A stretch of DNA of 64,000 nucleotides from the NCBI RefSeq assembly GCF_007565055.1, contig NC_044561.1, positions 33,723,872 to 33,787,871 on the forward strand, read 5' to 3'. Numbering within the stretch: position 1 is the stretch's first letter; each line of letters begins with the position of its first letter. Position numbers and translations under genes: made by a program. Shown piece after piece: positions 13,601 through 25,400 of the stretch. The DNA is from Rhinopithecus roxellana (taxonomy: Eukaryota; Chordata; Mammalia; Primates; Cercopithecidae). A model generated the notes under the pieces. That model ran no database searches and was not told the origin of the DNA. It worked only from the letters and a program-made list of their open reading frames with translations.

Positions 13601-14549
13601 GAGGGAAACGTGAGTTCAAGTGAGTACGTGTGTGACACATGCATGCTGACATGTGTTGTGTGTACTAATGCATATGAGATTGGGTATACACGCATTAGTG
13701 CATCAGGATGCATGTTCTGCCGTTGTAAATATCAGAGGGGATGGACAGGGGGAAAAGAGCTGGGAAAGGAGTGAACAAGGGCTATTTAAGTGTAGTGTCA
13801 CCCTCTAAAAATGAAGAGTTCTTATCAAAGCTAGAATTGCTCCCAAAGTGTAACCTTTGGTTTTGAAGCAAAGCCCTCTAAAAACTAGAATTTGCAAAGC
13901 GAGTGTCATGAAAGGAAAAAGTTCACCCAGAGTCTTTAAGGCATTCATTAATGGTCCCACGCAGTAGTGGAGCTTAGTAGTGGAGATCTTACCCACAGAA
14001 TCCACACACCCTGCTACCACCAAGGGGGCTGATACTAAAAGGGTTTCCAATTCAGCAGGCCTAGGATAGGGATCTTGATGTGGGAAAGAAAAATGCAGAG
14101 TCGAGACTGTAATTCTTCTACATGGGAGGTAGGGAGCAGGTGTTTGGCTGGAAGGGAATATTTTACTGTCAGATATTTCCTCACTCTTACCATTAAAATC
14201 ATAGTTTGGGGTGGGGGTAGGAAATGACACTTTAGCAAATGGAAATTTGAGAAAATACTACTTACAAGAGTATACAAATCTGTGGAGTAGAGCTATATTG
14301 GAAATACAGGGCTCAGAGCACCTGCAGGAATAATTCTCTTGCTTTTTCTCCCTCTATATTTGTATTTTCCAGTTTGTTTTCTGTGCATCTATTATACAAA
14401 TGGCTCCATCTCTAAACTGTGAGTTTCCTCCAAACATTACGCATGACTTGTTCATCTTCTCATGCCTCCAGAGAGCCTTATAAAGGACTTTGCAGTAGAA
14501 CCTTGACAGATATTTGTTAAGCTGGATACGTTGTAAGAGGTGTTGTAGA

Positions 14550-14715
14550 ATGAGCCCAAATTAGGAGCTGGGAGTTTTAGGTTTCAGGACATTCAGTCAC
14601 TACTGGACTTTTTATCCACAGGCAAGCCATTTTGGCATCTAGGTCTCAGCTTTTCACTGTTAGATGGAGGAAGTTGCCCTACCCGATCTCCAAGATAAAT
14701 TCTAACATTCTGGAG
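14550..14715 (+). mobile_element. Possible MIR-class remnant
   Basis: Contains a weak MIR-like order with ggcaagccattttgg, ctcagcttttcactgttaga and ataaattctaacattctgga. Low identity. Confidence 0.35.
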
Positions 14716-15045
14716 TAGTAAGTCCTTCTTCCTTTTGGGAAATGTACAGTCGTCTATCAATGGTATTTGTGATCATATACTGTATAAATTTCTCATTAAA
14801 TATGCGCAAGTAAAACTGTTACTTAGAATAAGTAGCAATTAGTCTACCTAAACATGACTGCTAATATATTTTTTTCTTTCTACTGTAAAAATAAAAAGTT
14901 CAGCTACTTTTATCCAGTGCAAATCACCTCCTTAGAGTAACAGATAGTAATTTTTTCCACAACATAGCAGCTCATCCTAATCCACTAGTGTAATATTTTT
15001 AAAATACTACCAAATGAAGTTTCTAAAGTGTCCAAGTTCTTTTCT

Positions 15046-15046
<1 letters not shown>

Positions 15047-15084
<38 letters not shown>
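15047..15084. repeat. TA dinucleotide microsatellite
   Basis: Uninterrupted alternating TA of about 38 bp, about 2.5 kb upstream of the promoter. Confidence 0.9.
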
Positions 15085-15086
<2 letters not shown>

Positions 15087-15365
15087 AAGTAGAAATTTTC
15101 TGAGATATAAGAATTTACTCATTGCATTCATAAGATTTAGTATTTATTTCCTTGTGAATATGTAGCTCTAGTAAATATTCTGTGCTTGATATTCATGTTT
15201 GGAACTTTATCTGTGTCTATCCTATTCTCCCCACGTATTTTTAAATATTTGCATAAACTGAGTACACACGTCACTATGTAATTAAACTTAAAGGCATAAA
15301 ATTCAGATTCAGGATTCAGCACAGTGCTTGTGAAAGAGGAGAAAAGCTTCATTAAGAAGAAAATT

Positions 15366-15460
15366 CAAGCTGGCACTGTGTCTCATGCCTGCAATCACAG
15401 GTAATCAGGAGGCTGAGGTGGGAGAATCTCTGGAGGCTATGAGTTCAAGACCATCAAAGA
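15366..15460 (+). mobile_element. Old Alu-monomer-like fragment
   Basis: Contains ctcatgcctgcaatcacag, then caggaggctgaggtgggag and gttcaagaccatca, in an order resembling a rearranged Alu left arm. Confidence 0.5.
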
Positions 15461-17538
15461 AAAGATAATCTGTTGGAATTTCCTGAAATCCTAAATAACA
15501 AATCTGTTTGTGAATGAAAATAATTTTAATTAACAAATTTTAACCACTGTCGCCTAAAATGCCTGTCTATCAAAATGATTCTTTGACATGAACAATGACG
15601 AAATGATTAAATTTATTGAATCAAGGTTGTATTAGAAATGGTGCTTAGTGCCAAATATTGGACCGTTTTTCACTGCAACTGGTTAAAAAGATAAAGTTTG
15701 CCATTTGTAGGTGCAAAGCAAAGACCACTAGAGAGAATGGGTTAACGCAAGGCTCAAAGGCCTTGGTGAGATAGAGAATATGGCTGGAACCTCCTATCCT
15801 GACCCATCCAGCTTAGCATTGGCCTGGGGTAACTGGCCACTGAGAGGCTGAGGCATTGTGGAATTATAAAGCAATGGCCTTCAGCAACAGTAAATTCCTC
15901 CGTGGTCCTGATGTATTTCAGAATCCATCAGGGGCTGTCAGGTGTCCCTAAGGCCCCAATGATTTCTTAATTTCTAAGTTAAAACAAGATGTTACATTGG
16001 CTCCTCACAAGACTCCAGAGGGTGTTCCAGGCACAGGGAAATAGGCATTGTTGCCAGGCAATTCTGAAATTCCTTCCAGAGGATTATTGCCCCTCTAAGA
16101 ACCTCTATCCAGCCCTGGACCCTGATCTTTCCGTCCCAGAGAAAGTGATCAGCTTGGGGCCCCATTAAGGCACCCGCCCTGCTATCCCCAGCATCACCAA
16201 AGTTAAACGTAGAAAAAGATGGAAATGTACATATTACACCACATTCATTTTTCACTGATGCATTAGTTAATTAGCCTGAAGAATAATTTGGGGATGGAGG
16301 GAGCTCTTACCCCTACAGTAGAAGGTAGATCTTCTAACCATAAGTCGTGGGGTTTTCCTTCTCCCTTCTTAGAATGATAATTAGAGGAAACAAGGAGGTC
16401 AGAGAAAATGAGTAGCAGTGATAATGCCACCCGCGTACTAATAAGCACCAATCTTCCTTCCGCCAAAAGTATTCTTTTTCTTCTAAAAGGAATTTCTGAG
16501 AATGAAGGCAGGTCAAGGCCTATGGCGATAAGTGGTTGCTTTAGAAGAGACAAAAACAGATATAGGAATTTATTATTAAATTATCATTTAAGCAAAAAAA
16601 TAAAAGTGTGAGCGCAAAATTTTTAAATCTTTCGGGGAAAAAAAATGAGCGGAATTCCCTTCAAGAGTTAACTCTTTCCCGCCCTGCCTTTTTAGAGCAA
16701 AGGAAGTTCCAGTGGGCTGGGATTAAGGGACAGATTGTGGACCCTGACGAAAGGCGTGCTGGAGAAAGCTGGGAGCCCGCCGTTTGCACACGAAGCTGCG
16801 GAGTTCCCAAGCTGCGGGCGTTGTTGCCCCGAGGTTCCGCGAAGCGCCAGGAAGCGCCCTGGGCTCACCGCTCTGCTGGTGGCCGGGAGAAGTTAGTCAC
16901 CCGGAGCCCGAATCCGGCGAGCGTCAAAGCACTAAGAGGCTGGAGAATGGGGAGGGAGGAAACCGGGTGCCGGGACGGAGGGGAGGAAGCGAAGGGAACG
17001 CGGTGGGTAGGGGACGCATGGGAAGCTGAAAAGCTCTGGCTGGTGGATGGAGTTGCACGGTCTGCGAGGTCACAGCGCACGGGTGTGCAAAGAGGAAAAA
17101 CTTGCGGCAGGAACTTCCCACCGAGGGCGAGGAAAGCAGGAAAGAAGGAGGCAGGGAGAGACTTGAAACGTCTCAATAACTTTAAAAACACACCAAAACA
17201 CCCGTTCAGGAGATGAGGTAAGCCAAGGTTAGCCAACCCCAGTTGGTTGTGAAATATCAGACAGACCCGGAGCCACTGTGGCTTTAAAAGCGGCCAAGGA
17301 AATCTGTTTTTCTTGCCCCATTACTTTTTTTTTCCCCTCGTCCCTCCTTCCACCTCGCCGGGTCCCAGTCCCTTCCTCCTACTTCGTCTCCCTTTCCTCG
17401 ATCACCCTCCTCTTTTGCCCTCCCCCATCTGATTAGGCGCGGTCTGGGAAGGGTGGGAGTGGTGGGGGAAGCTCTCCCTTTAAGAGGCAGCGTGCAGTGA
17501 CGAATTGTTGAAATTGCCATTGCAGGATGGCATGCCGC

Positions 17539-17544
17539 TATAAA
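17539..17544 (+). promoter_or_regulatory. TATA box, candidate core promoter of ADAMTS5
   Basis: TATAAA lies within gccgctataaattc, inside the CpG island and 724 bp upstream of the start codon. Initiation would be expected near 17568-17575, in the segment rich in C and T followed by gcgctcgcgctgctctc. It is the best TATA match in the island; a weaker TTTAAA lies at 17283. Not confirmed by transcript mapping. Confidence 0.6.
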
Positions 17545-17546
17545 TT

Positions 17547-17553
17547 CATTGTT
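17547..17553 (-). promoter_or_regulatory. SOX-type motif adjoining the TATA box
   Basis: CATTGTT reads AACAATG on the minus strand, matching the SOX consensus WWCAAWG. It starts 3 bp after the TATA box. SOX factors are known regulators of cartilage genes, but a 7-bp match can be chance. Confidence 0.25.
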
Positions 17554-17615
17554 CCACCTCCTCGCATCTTCACAGCGCTCGCGCTGCTCTCGGCGCTCGC
17601 AGCGGCCGACTGGGG

Positions 17616-17708
17616 ATGACGGCGGGCAGGAAGACACCGCAGCCGAAGGGACACAGACACGCCGCTTCACCAGCTCGCCTCAGGCTGCCCCCTGCATTTT
17701 TGTTTTAA
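17616..17708 (+). CDS. Upstream ORF 1 in the ADAMTS5 leader (30 codons)
   Basis: ATG at 17616 has G at -3 and A at +4, a fair initiation context, and runs 30 codons to TAA at 17706-17708. The predicted peptide is basic and resembles no family I know. It ends 554 nt before the main start, leaving room for re-initiation. A regulatory role is inferred only from position. Confidence 0.45.
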   Translation: MTAGRKTPQPKGHRHAASPARLRLPPAFLF

Positions 17709-17713
17709 TTTTT

Positions 17714-17782
17714 ATGGCTTTTTCCCGTCTCTTTCTTCCCTTCCTCCTGGTCCCAGCAGAGCCAAGGAAACCCACAAAATAA
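17714..17782 (+). CDS. Upstream ORF 2 in the ADAMTS5 leader (22 codons)
   Basis: ATG at 17714 lies 5 nt after the stop of the first upstream ORF and runs 22 codons to TAA at 17780-17782. The context is weaker (T at -3, G at +4). The peptide begins MAFSRLFLPFLL and is hydrophobic. The ORF is also open further upstream in the same frame, but that part precedes the estimated transcription start. Function unknown. Confidence 0.4.
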   Translation: MAFSRLFLPFLLVPAEPRKPTK

Positions 17783-18262
17783 GAAAGGAAGTGGGCCCCG
17801 GAGCTTGGAACCTCCGCAGCCGGCTTGTCCAGCGCAGCGCGGGGGCGGGAGGCTGCGCGCACCAGTTGCCAACCCGGTGCGCGGTACCTTTCCTTACTTT
17901 TCTTGGAAGAGCGATCGTGCCTGCATTTGGTGGTTTTTTGCTTTTTGTTTTTTCCCTTTCCCGTATTTGCTGAATCTCCACTATCCGACTTTTTTTTTTT
18001 ATATCTTTTTTTTTTTTTTTCCTCCTCTTCTTTCTGGAACACGAATCCAAACATTTTCCCAAGCAACAAAGAAAAGTTCGCACGCTGGCACCGCAGCCGG
18101 GACAGGCTGGGCTGCTGCCGGGCCCCCCTCCCTCGACACTTGACTCAATCCTGCAAGCAAGTGTGTGTGTGTGTCCCCATCCCCCGCCCCGTTAACTTCA
18201 TAGCAAATAACAAATACCCATAAAGTCCCAGTCGCGCAGCCCCTCCCCGTGGGCAGCGCACT

Positions 18263-19366
18263 ATGCTGCTCGGGTGGGCGTCCCTGCTGCTGTGCGCGTT
18301 CCGCCTGCCCCTGGCCGCGGCCGGCCCCGCCGCAGCACCTGCCCAGGATAAAGCTGGGCAGCCTCCGACTGCTGCAGCAGCCGCCCAGCCCCGCCGGCGG
18401 CAGGGGGAGGAGGTGCAGGAGCGGACCGAGCCTCCCGGCCACCCGCACCCCCTGGCGCAGCGGCGCAGGAGCAAGGGACTCGTGCAGAACATCGACCAAC
18501 TCTACTCCGGCGGCGGCAAGGTGGGCTACCTCGTCTACGCGGGCGGCCGGAGGTTCCTCTTGGACCTGGAGCGAGATGGTTCGGTGAGCACTGCTGGCTT
18601 CGTGCCCGCAGGAGGCGGGACGAGTGCGCCCTGGCGCCACCGGAGCCACTGCTTCTATCGGGGCACAGTGGACGGCAGTCCCCGCTCTCTGGCTGTCTTT
18701 GACCTCTGTGGGGGTCTCGACGGCTTCTTCGCGGTCAAGCACGCGCGCTACACCCTGAAGCCCCTGCTGCGCGGACCCTGGGCGGAGGAGGAAACGGGGC
18801 GCGTGTACGGGGATGGGTCCGCACGGATCCTGCACGTCTACACCCGCGAGGGCTTCAGCTTCGAGACCCTGCAGCCTCGCGCCAGCTGCGAGACCCCCGC
18901 GTCAACACCGGAGCCCCACGAGCGTCCTCCGGCGCACAGCAACCCGGGCGGACGCGCAGCACTGGCCTCGCAGCTCTTGGACCAGTCCGCTGTCTCGCCC
19001 GCTGGGGGCCCAGGACCGCAGACGTGGTGGCGGCGGCGGCGCCGCTCCATCTCCCGGGCCCGCCAGGTGGAGCTGCTTCTGGTGGCTGACGCGTCCATGG
19101 CGCGGTTGTATGGCCGGGGCCTGCAGCATTACCTGCTGACCCTGGCCTCCATCGCCAACAGGCTGTACAGCCATGCTAGCATCGAGAACCACATCCGCCT
19201 GGCCGTGGTGAAGGTGGTGGTGCTAGGCGACAAGGATAAGAGCTTAGAGGTGAGCAAGAACGCGGCCACCACACTCAAGAACTTTTGCAAGTGGCAGCAC
19301 CAACACAACCAGCTGGGAGATGACCATGAGGAGCACTACGACGCAGCTATCCTGTTTACTCGGGAG
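18263..19366 (+). CDS. ADAMTS5: ADAMTS5 exon 1 coding part: signal peptide, propeptide, start of catalytic domain
   Basis: This encodes residues 1-368 and ends in phase 0 at donor GAG|gtaggt. The N-terminus MLLGWASLLLCAFRLPLAAA is a typical hydrophobic signal peptide. The propeptide holds an alanine/proline-rich stretch (about 20-45), a first basic site RRRS at 67-70, the cysteine-switch region around C209 (ASCET), and the furin site of five arginines at 257-261, after which the mature enzyme starts at S262 (SISRARQVELLL). The catalytic domain begins with the conserved VELLLVADASM strand. The start codon has A at -3 but C at +4, so its Kozak context is moderate. The exon lies inside the CpG island and is GC-rich, with GC-rich shadow ORFs in other frames. 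Reading on past the donor gives a stop after 13 further codons, so intron retention would truncate the enzyme before the zinc site. Confidence 0.97.
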
Positions 19367-22300
19367 GTAGGTCCAGCCGGGATGCGGGGGTCCCAGTGCT
19401 GGGATTAGGAGGTAGGTGGAAGGGAATCTTGCTGGTAGCTTTGCTGCTTCCTCAAACCTCCTGCAGCTGTGGATGTGTTTAACTGCTTCTTGCAGGAAAT
19501 CCAACCAGCCTTCAACTCTGCTCCTGTATTCAGGTTAGCCCCCGCAGAAATTTTTGCCTGAAATGACAAGACCTGCTTAGGTAATGATGAAGACTCAGTA
19601 ATGCTGTATGTCATCTAGTCTGAGGGGCTGTGGCATAGGAACGTAAACATAAGAAGGCACTAGGATGCTTGGGGAAATGATACAGTTAAATGGGGAAAAG
19701 AAAGGAAAACAGGTTGCCTTTGGGATCATGGGTCTTCTTTCCAGTGAAAATAAAATATAACTTTGTTCAACCCAGTGGAAAGGGCTGGATGGTTCATTTA
19801 CGGTAGTCACTGTTATCCGATGACCTTCTTTTATAAGTGTCCATACCTTTTTACGAGAATCCCTTGTGTTACACAAAGGATGAGAAAACTTTCTCAAGGA
19901 CTCTTTTTCCAGGTTGGATTCCTAATGGAGTTCTTACATGTCCACCTTGGAATCTCAGTTCCTGGGAAGGAAGGAATGTGGGCGGGCCAGCAGGGTATAG
20001 AGACCCAATCAGATGAGAGGACAAACTTGTGAGGTTCCTTTAACAGCTCCTTTGCTTAGTCGACCAGTACCAGTGCGTCGCAAGCACTGCCTAGGCCAAC
20101 TCCGCCGCCTAGGGAGGGTCACATCCCGTTTGCGTGTTTGGGTTTTGGATGACTATGTTTCCGAAGCCCCAGTGCAGAAGATCTGGGCGAAGAGTCAAGA
20201 CAGGAGGAAGAAATGTTTTCTCAGCATCTCCCCCTTTTAAGAAAGATGGTCATGGGGAAGGAAAGAAATGGATCTTAAGGCTCAGAGGCTCTAGGAGGAA
20301 CGCAGTATCTATTTACACAGTATTTGACCACCACGTTAGTGTGACATTTACACAAAAAGTCTGGGTTGGTTTGGGGCCTGGCTTGTGCATAGTTCTAAGC
20401 CTCAGTTGTCACAACTCTACTCTGATTGGCAGTTTTAACTTGTGCTTCTTAAATGCCTGGTAAGAACTGACTGCTAAAGCTCATTCTTTAAGTGTTTGAG
20501 ACCCTTCCAGAATAAAGGATCACAAACTTTGAAGTATTATGTAAAATCATGGTATGAAATGAAGCAAATAGAACAAGGATAGGAAATTAAATGATGGATT
20601 GCAGGAGACTTTAGAATCACACAGCTTCACTACCTAATCCTTCTATTTTTACTAAGGCACCCCTGGTATGAAGGAAAAGTGTTGATAAATTTGGACTAGA
20701 GAAACACTTGTGGTTCATAGGGTGGACATTAATGTAAACCACATGTAAACAAAGATGCTGGAGGGCGGCAGTTTAGGGAGAGCCAGGCAGTGCTCAGTGC
20801 TGTGCACAATGGAAAAAATTTTTTTCCTCATGATGTGATTTTCTGGAAGCCATCCTTTAATTCCTCTGCACAACATTAGTCTTTGAAGCGGTAGAACATT
20901 CGTTTGTAGCCTTCCTTGCAAAGCGAAAAGTAAAGTTCTGTAAAACTATCCATTTCTTGTTTGGTTTCCAAGCTCCTTTTTTTTTTTTTTTTTTTTTTTT
21001 TGGTAAGCAACTTTCCATATCTAGGGTTCCTTGCTCTGCTACATCACAAGAGGATGCCAGGAAGGAGGCTTTGGAGAGTTTATGGAAGGAGGTTCTTTAA
21101 AGGAAGAGGAAGAAATACTTTTGTAAGCATATTGCGCCAAGGAGTGGGTCATTTTAGTAGTTCGCTTTCATTTTTAAATACAAATCCACATTTCATAATT
21201 TTAAAATAAATAAAAATTAATAGAAGGTCTGTTACTTTCTACCTCCTGCCCCATACTGTTCCTATTTGTTTCCCAGAAAACAGGAAACTACTCAGTGATT
21301 CTCAGTGATTTGTCGATTACTTTTTCTGAATTTGTTTTTTGTTTGGATAGTTAACTGTCCCTATTTTTCCAAAGTCTGGGACCTAACAGCATTATTTTAA
21401 ACAGATAAAAAGCAAGGGACAAATAAATTAATGGCCCATCTTAATTTTTGTCAGTATTATAAGAACATGCATTTTTCAAACTTAGACTACACACGGAAAA
21501 TATTTCACATGGGCCCTCTCTGGTCTCCTTGCCAAGCAGAAGCATACTTTTAGGAAAGCAAATTTCATTTGTGGTTGGCCCTGTAGTATATACATCTAAC
21601 TTCACAGGAAGCAAATATTTGAAATGCGTGTGTATTTTCAATAGATGCACCCAATTTAAAAGAGTGTTACTAATTAGGGGGCTGAAAAAAATATTTCAAG
21701 GCATTTATGCAGCATTCATTGGAGAGTATTTCACAATCCAAAGTTAATCTCTGCCTAATACTTCAGAGCATGAAAAAAAAAAGAAGGCTGGAGAAGAGAT
21801 GATCTGAGGTCTTCCATCTCATGAAAACCAGGTATCTTAAGGCCCGAAGAAAAACTTTCAGAGCTATTTCCTTTTCAATGAGAAATACCCAGAGTTGGCA
21901 CCAAGATTCTACTTTTACAACTCTGTTTTGAATGTAAGAAGTGCGTTGCTTAGCAGCCAGACGCCAAGCCATGAAATCCATGTTTTGATGGGCTCTGAGT
22001 CCTGTTCAAATTTAGGTCCAGATGTCTTCTCCTAAATTGCTTGTTTTTCAAGCATGAAGCGAATGTATGAGGATATATTTTCTACCTCTGTTTACTAGCT
22101 GAGGCCACCTTGAAAGTTGCATCTGGAAGTCAACAGAATAGAGCTAGTAACTCATTTATCAAAGGAACACACTTCACTGTCAGGACTGTACCCAGCACTC
22201 CAGTACTATTCTAATTAGAGAGAGTTAGCACCAGTCAATTTCCTGGCATAGAAGCTGTTTTCATTCTGAAATGGCACTAATGCTGGAATTCACACCACTT

Positions 22301-22423
22301 CTGCCATCAAACAGTAGAAATCCAATCTCCCCAGGATTTAACTTTGCTTTCCAGAATCCTTACCTTGTTCCGGACGTCCTCTTTTATTTTAGGACAATTT
22401 CTTCAAAGACAAACTCTTACAGT

Positions 22424-22469
<46 letters not shown>

Positions 22470-25400
22470 CCATTTGCCCTTTAGAAACAAAAGTCTACCT
22501 GCTTGGTAACAAAATAGGAAATTGTTTAACATCCCTCCACCCCTGCATGAAAGCAGCAAAAACCCTGACTCTTTCATAGATTGAAACATTGAATTAAAAT
22601 AGAACCAACTAAGAGATTGTGCAGTATAAAGAGCTAATTCCTTTTCATTAACTATCAAGATGCCAGTTGATAGATCACTATCTCAGCTAAAACTCTCTAC
22701 ATTCTGCCTTACAGTGCTGGGGCCGGGTCACCACACAGGGCATTTCTCCTTTACCACGTGGCTCCTGGCTTGATTCTAACAACAGGGGGCACTAGAGGAA
22801 GACCAGAAGTTTGGAAGAGGGAGAGGAATGTGCTTTTTCTTATTGGCTTGCTGCCTAGACTGACTAATTCAGTCACATATTTGAGTTGAAATCTCATTTA
22901 AAGTCAAAAGTGAACCCTTGTCAAGGAATCAGAGCCTATAGGTCAATCCTAATCAATAAAAGGATAAATAACTCAGAAATGGGGAGACTATAGCAGACTA
23001 AGCAGCTCTAGTTAACATTTTTACAATAAACTGTGAGGGATGTTATGCAAATCTAAAATCTATGCAGTACCTGCCTATATGTACCTCCTATGTGTGAGAC
23101 TCATGTAGGCAGTTTTAGGTAGCGAGATAGAAATACCTGCTCCCTGCCCACTAGGCATATCCCTGGCAGAGAGGAAACAGATACATGTGGAAATCGCTCT
23201 AATGTTAGGAAAACTCTGATAACTCCCACGCTGAGATATGAACAAAGTCTGTGAAAGGAAAAGGAAGGTAATAGTTAATTCTGCCTATGGACCTTTATAT
23301 ACGTCTCATTGCAAATGTAGAATTGAATTAATCCTCAAAGGATTGATAGATTGGATTTAGATTCAGCCAGCTGTTATTGGGCATTTCTTATGTACTATCC
23401 ATGGCCACAAACTATTTTAAAATTAATCATTTCAACAACCTGCAACCATCGTATAATTATCTTGACAGAATTCACGTGAAGAGAAACAAAGATAAACTTC
23501 TTAGAGTAACAGCTAACAAATGGCGGACAGAGAAGACAGTCCTATCTAGTACTCTGTAAACTAAAAGCATTATCACAAATTTATTCAGACCTTTAATACT
23601 CTCCTCATAGGCAGAGAGGGATTAAAAAGTAACCCCTTTCTTAAGAATCTATTCCTGGAAACAGACAGGGAAATGGTCATTGCTGTACAGCATGATGACT
23701 CTTGCAGTAGATGTATTTGTCAGGTATTATGGAAGTGCATTAGAAGGTTGCCTCTCCATATGAGTTCAATTTTGCAGAAAGAGTGAGAGTTAGCCAGATA
23801 CATAAAGAGGAGATAGGCATTGCAGACATCAGCAAACCATCATGTTCAATGGGGAATGGTAATAGATTAGTTTGGAGAGGATAATAACAGCCCAACTATG
23901 GAAAAAAAACTACACACTATGTCTATTAGTCTGTTCAGACCACTCTAACAGAATATTGTAAAATGGGTGGCTTTAACAATGTCTTCTCACAGTTCTGGAG
24001 GCTGGAAAGTCCAACACCAAGGTTCCAGCCAATTTGATTTCTGGTGAGGGCTGTCTTCCTGCCTTGTAAGTGGCCACGCTCTCACTAAGCCTTTCCACTG
24101 CCTGCAAGTAGAAACAGAGAGTGAACACTCTTGGGTATCACTTCTTCTAAGGACACTAATCCTATCTGATCAGAGTCCTGTCCTCATGACCTCATTTAAC
24201 CTCATTTTCCTCCTTATAGGCCCTATCTCCAAATAGAGGAGTTTTGAGAGGACACAATTCAGTCTACTCCACCATGCTGACAAGTTTTAACTGTAAATTA
24301 AGTGCAATGGCAATCATTGAAAAGACCATTAGCAGGAAGACAGCAATGATCAGAGGTGTGTTCTGAAATGAGCCTTCTGGTCTAAGTAGTGGACTGGATC
24401 CTGGGTGAGCAGGCTATTTCAGAAATCTTCTAGAGGAAGCTCAAGGTGGTCTAAACTAAAGCAGTGGCATTAGGAATTGAGAGGCATATATTGGGTCAAG
24501 AAATGTTAGGAAGAGGTGGATGTGGGTAAAAATTCTTTGTAGCAGAAGGAATGTCTTAGGCTGAGCTTCAGAGGCCAAAATGTTCATGAGACATGCATGA
24601 AATAGTGGACAGAATGGAGCAGGAAGGTACAATGGAGGCAGACAGAAAGACTGAGGCTGTATTGTGCAAGGTTTTGAATGCCAGGCTAAGACTGAGGTGA
24701 AGGACTGGAGGAATCTAGTAAGATCTGTGTGCTAAGAAGGTGACTGACTGGAGCACATAGATAGGGAAGTTACAGGAGGAAAAGGGACCAGTTAGAAATC
24801 TCAGGTGATAATTCAGGCAGGAAGTAATAATGGAAAAAATGAGACATAGAGGACAACTACAGTGACTTACAGTGGCTAATTAGATGTGACAGCTGAAAGA
24901 AGGAGGTGAATTCATGATGTCACCAGGTTTCTTATCCAGTGCTTCCATTTTCTTGTTTTCGGGAATATCTTTCACAGTGTATTTTACATATTAATATAAC
25001 TCTAAATTATCTAGTTTTTCCAACATAGCATAGAGATAAAACCAGGATATTCTTTATTTGCTGAAAATAAGAAATTCGCTTAACCAAGTGCAGATTGTGA
25101 ATACAAAAGATAAGATTATGTCAAGAATAACATGTGATGATTTAACAAAACCATGGCGAAGTAAGTTCAGGCTTCTAAGTGTTTAGATATAGGTTTGAAT
25201 TTCAGCTTCAGTATGGACAAGCTTGAGATTTCAGGCATTTAATGCCCCGAGCTTTAATTTCTTTATAAATTGAAATGCTTTTAGTTAATATCAAGACATG
25301 TGTAGCTGGAACAAATCCTAGAGATCACCTGGACCAAACTCCTGATGTTAATGATGAAGGAACTTTGTCTCAAAGCATGTAAATGATTTACACAGTGCTT

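Larger units (their letters stand above)
10621..16739. other. Intergenic region upstream of the CpG island, no gene recognised
   Basis: AT-rich sequence with a TA repeat at about 15047-15084 and weak SINE fragments. ORFs up to 141 codons (13805-14230, minus; 10930-11310, plus) have no recognisable domain and contain low-complexity or repeat-derived sequence. Distal regulatory elements of ADAMTS5 may lie here but cannot be seen from sequence alone. Confidence 0.7.
17570..18262 (+). other. ADAMTS5: ADAMTS5 5' untranslated region (5' end estimated)
   Basis: If transcription starts about 30 bp after the TATA box at 17539, the leader is about 690 nt and unspliced. It holds two short upstream ORFs, a GC box (17841-17850), a run of Ts broken only by a short ATAT (about 17991-18020) and a short GT run near 18162-18174. 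Between 17783 and 18262 I find no further ATG, so the main start at 18263 is the third ATG. The exact 5' end is an inference; no transcript data were available. Confidence 0.7.
16740..19100. promoter_or_regulatory. CpG island covering the ADAMTS5 promoter, leader and exon 1
   Basis: CpG dinucleotides are abundant here and scarce in the AT-rich DNA on both sides. The change is visible from about 16740 and persists through most of exon 1. This is the usual setting of a developmentally regulated promoter. GC boxes and the TATA element lie inside. Borders are estimated by eye. Confidence 0.85.

Noticed and set aside
13805..14230. 141-codon minus-strand ORF
   Set aside because: No recognisable domain, no CpG island or promoter near it, and composition like surrounding non-coding DNA.
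16608..17216. Plus-strand ORF of 202 codons upstream of the TATA box
   Set aside because: It lies in the CpG island, where stops are scarce. The protein is low-complexity and basic with no domain, and it precedes the predicted start of transcription. Transcript data would be needed to revive it.
17999..18835. Minus-strand ORF of 278 codons across the leader and exon 1
   Set aside because: It lies antisense to the GC-rich first exon, where stop codons are rare by composition. It has no known domain and mirrors the codon pattern of ADAMTS5.
18263..19408. Unspliced 381-codon reading of exon 1
   Set aside because: The last 13 codons are read through the gtaggt donor. Splicing to 30011 continues the known ADAMTS5 protein exactly.
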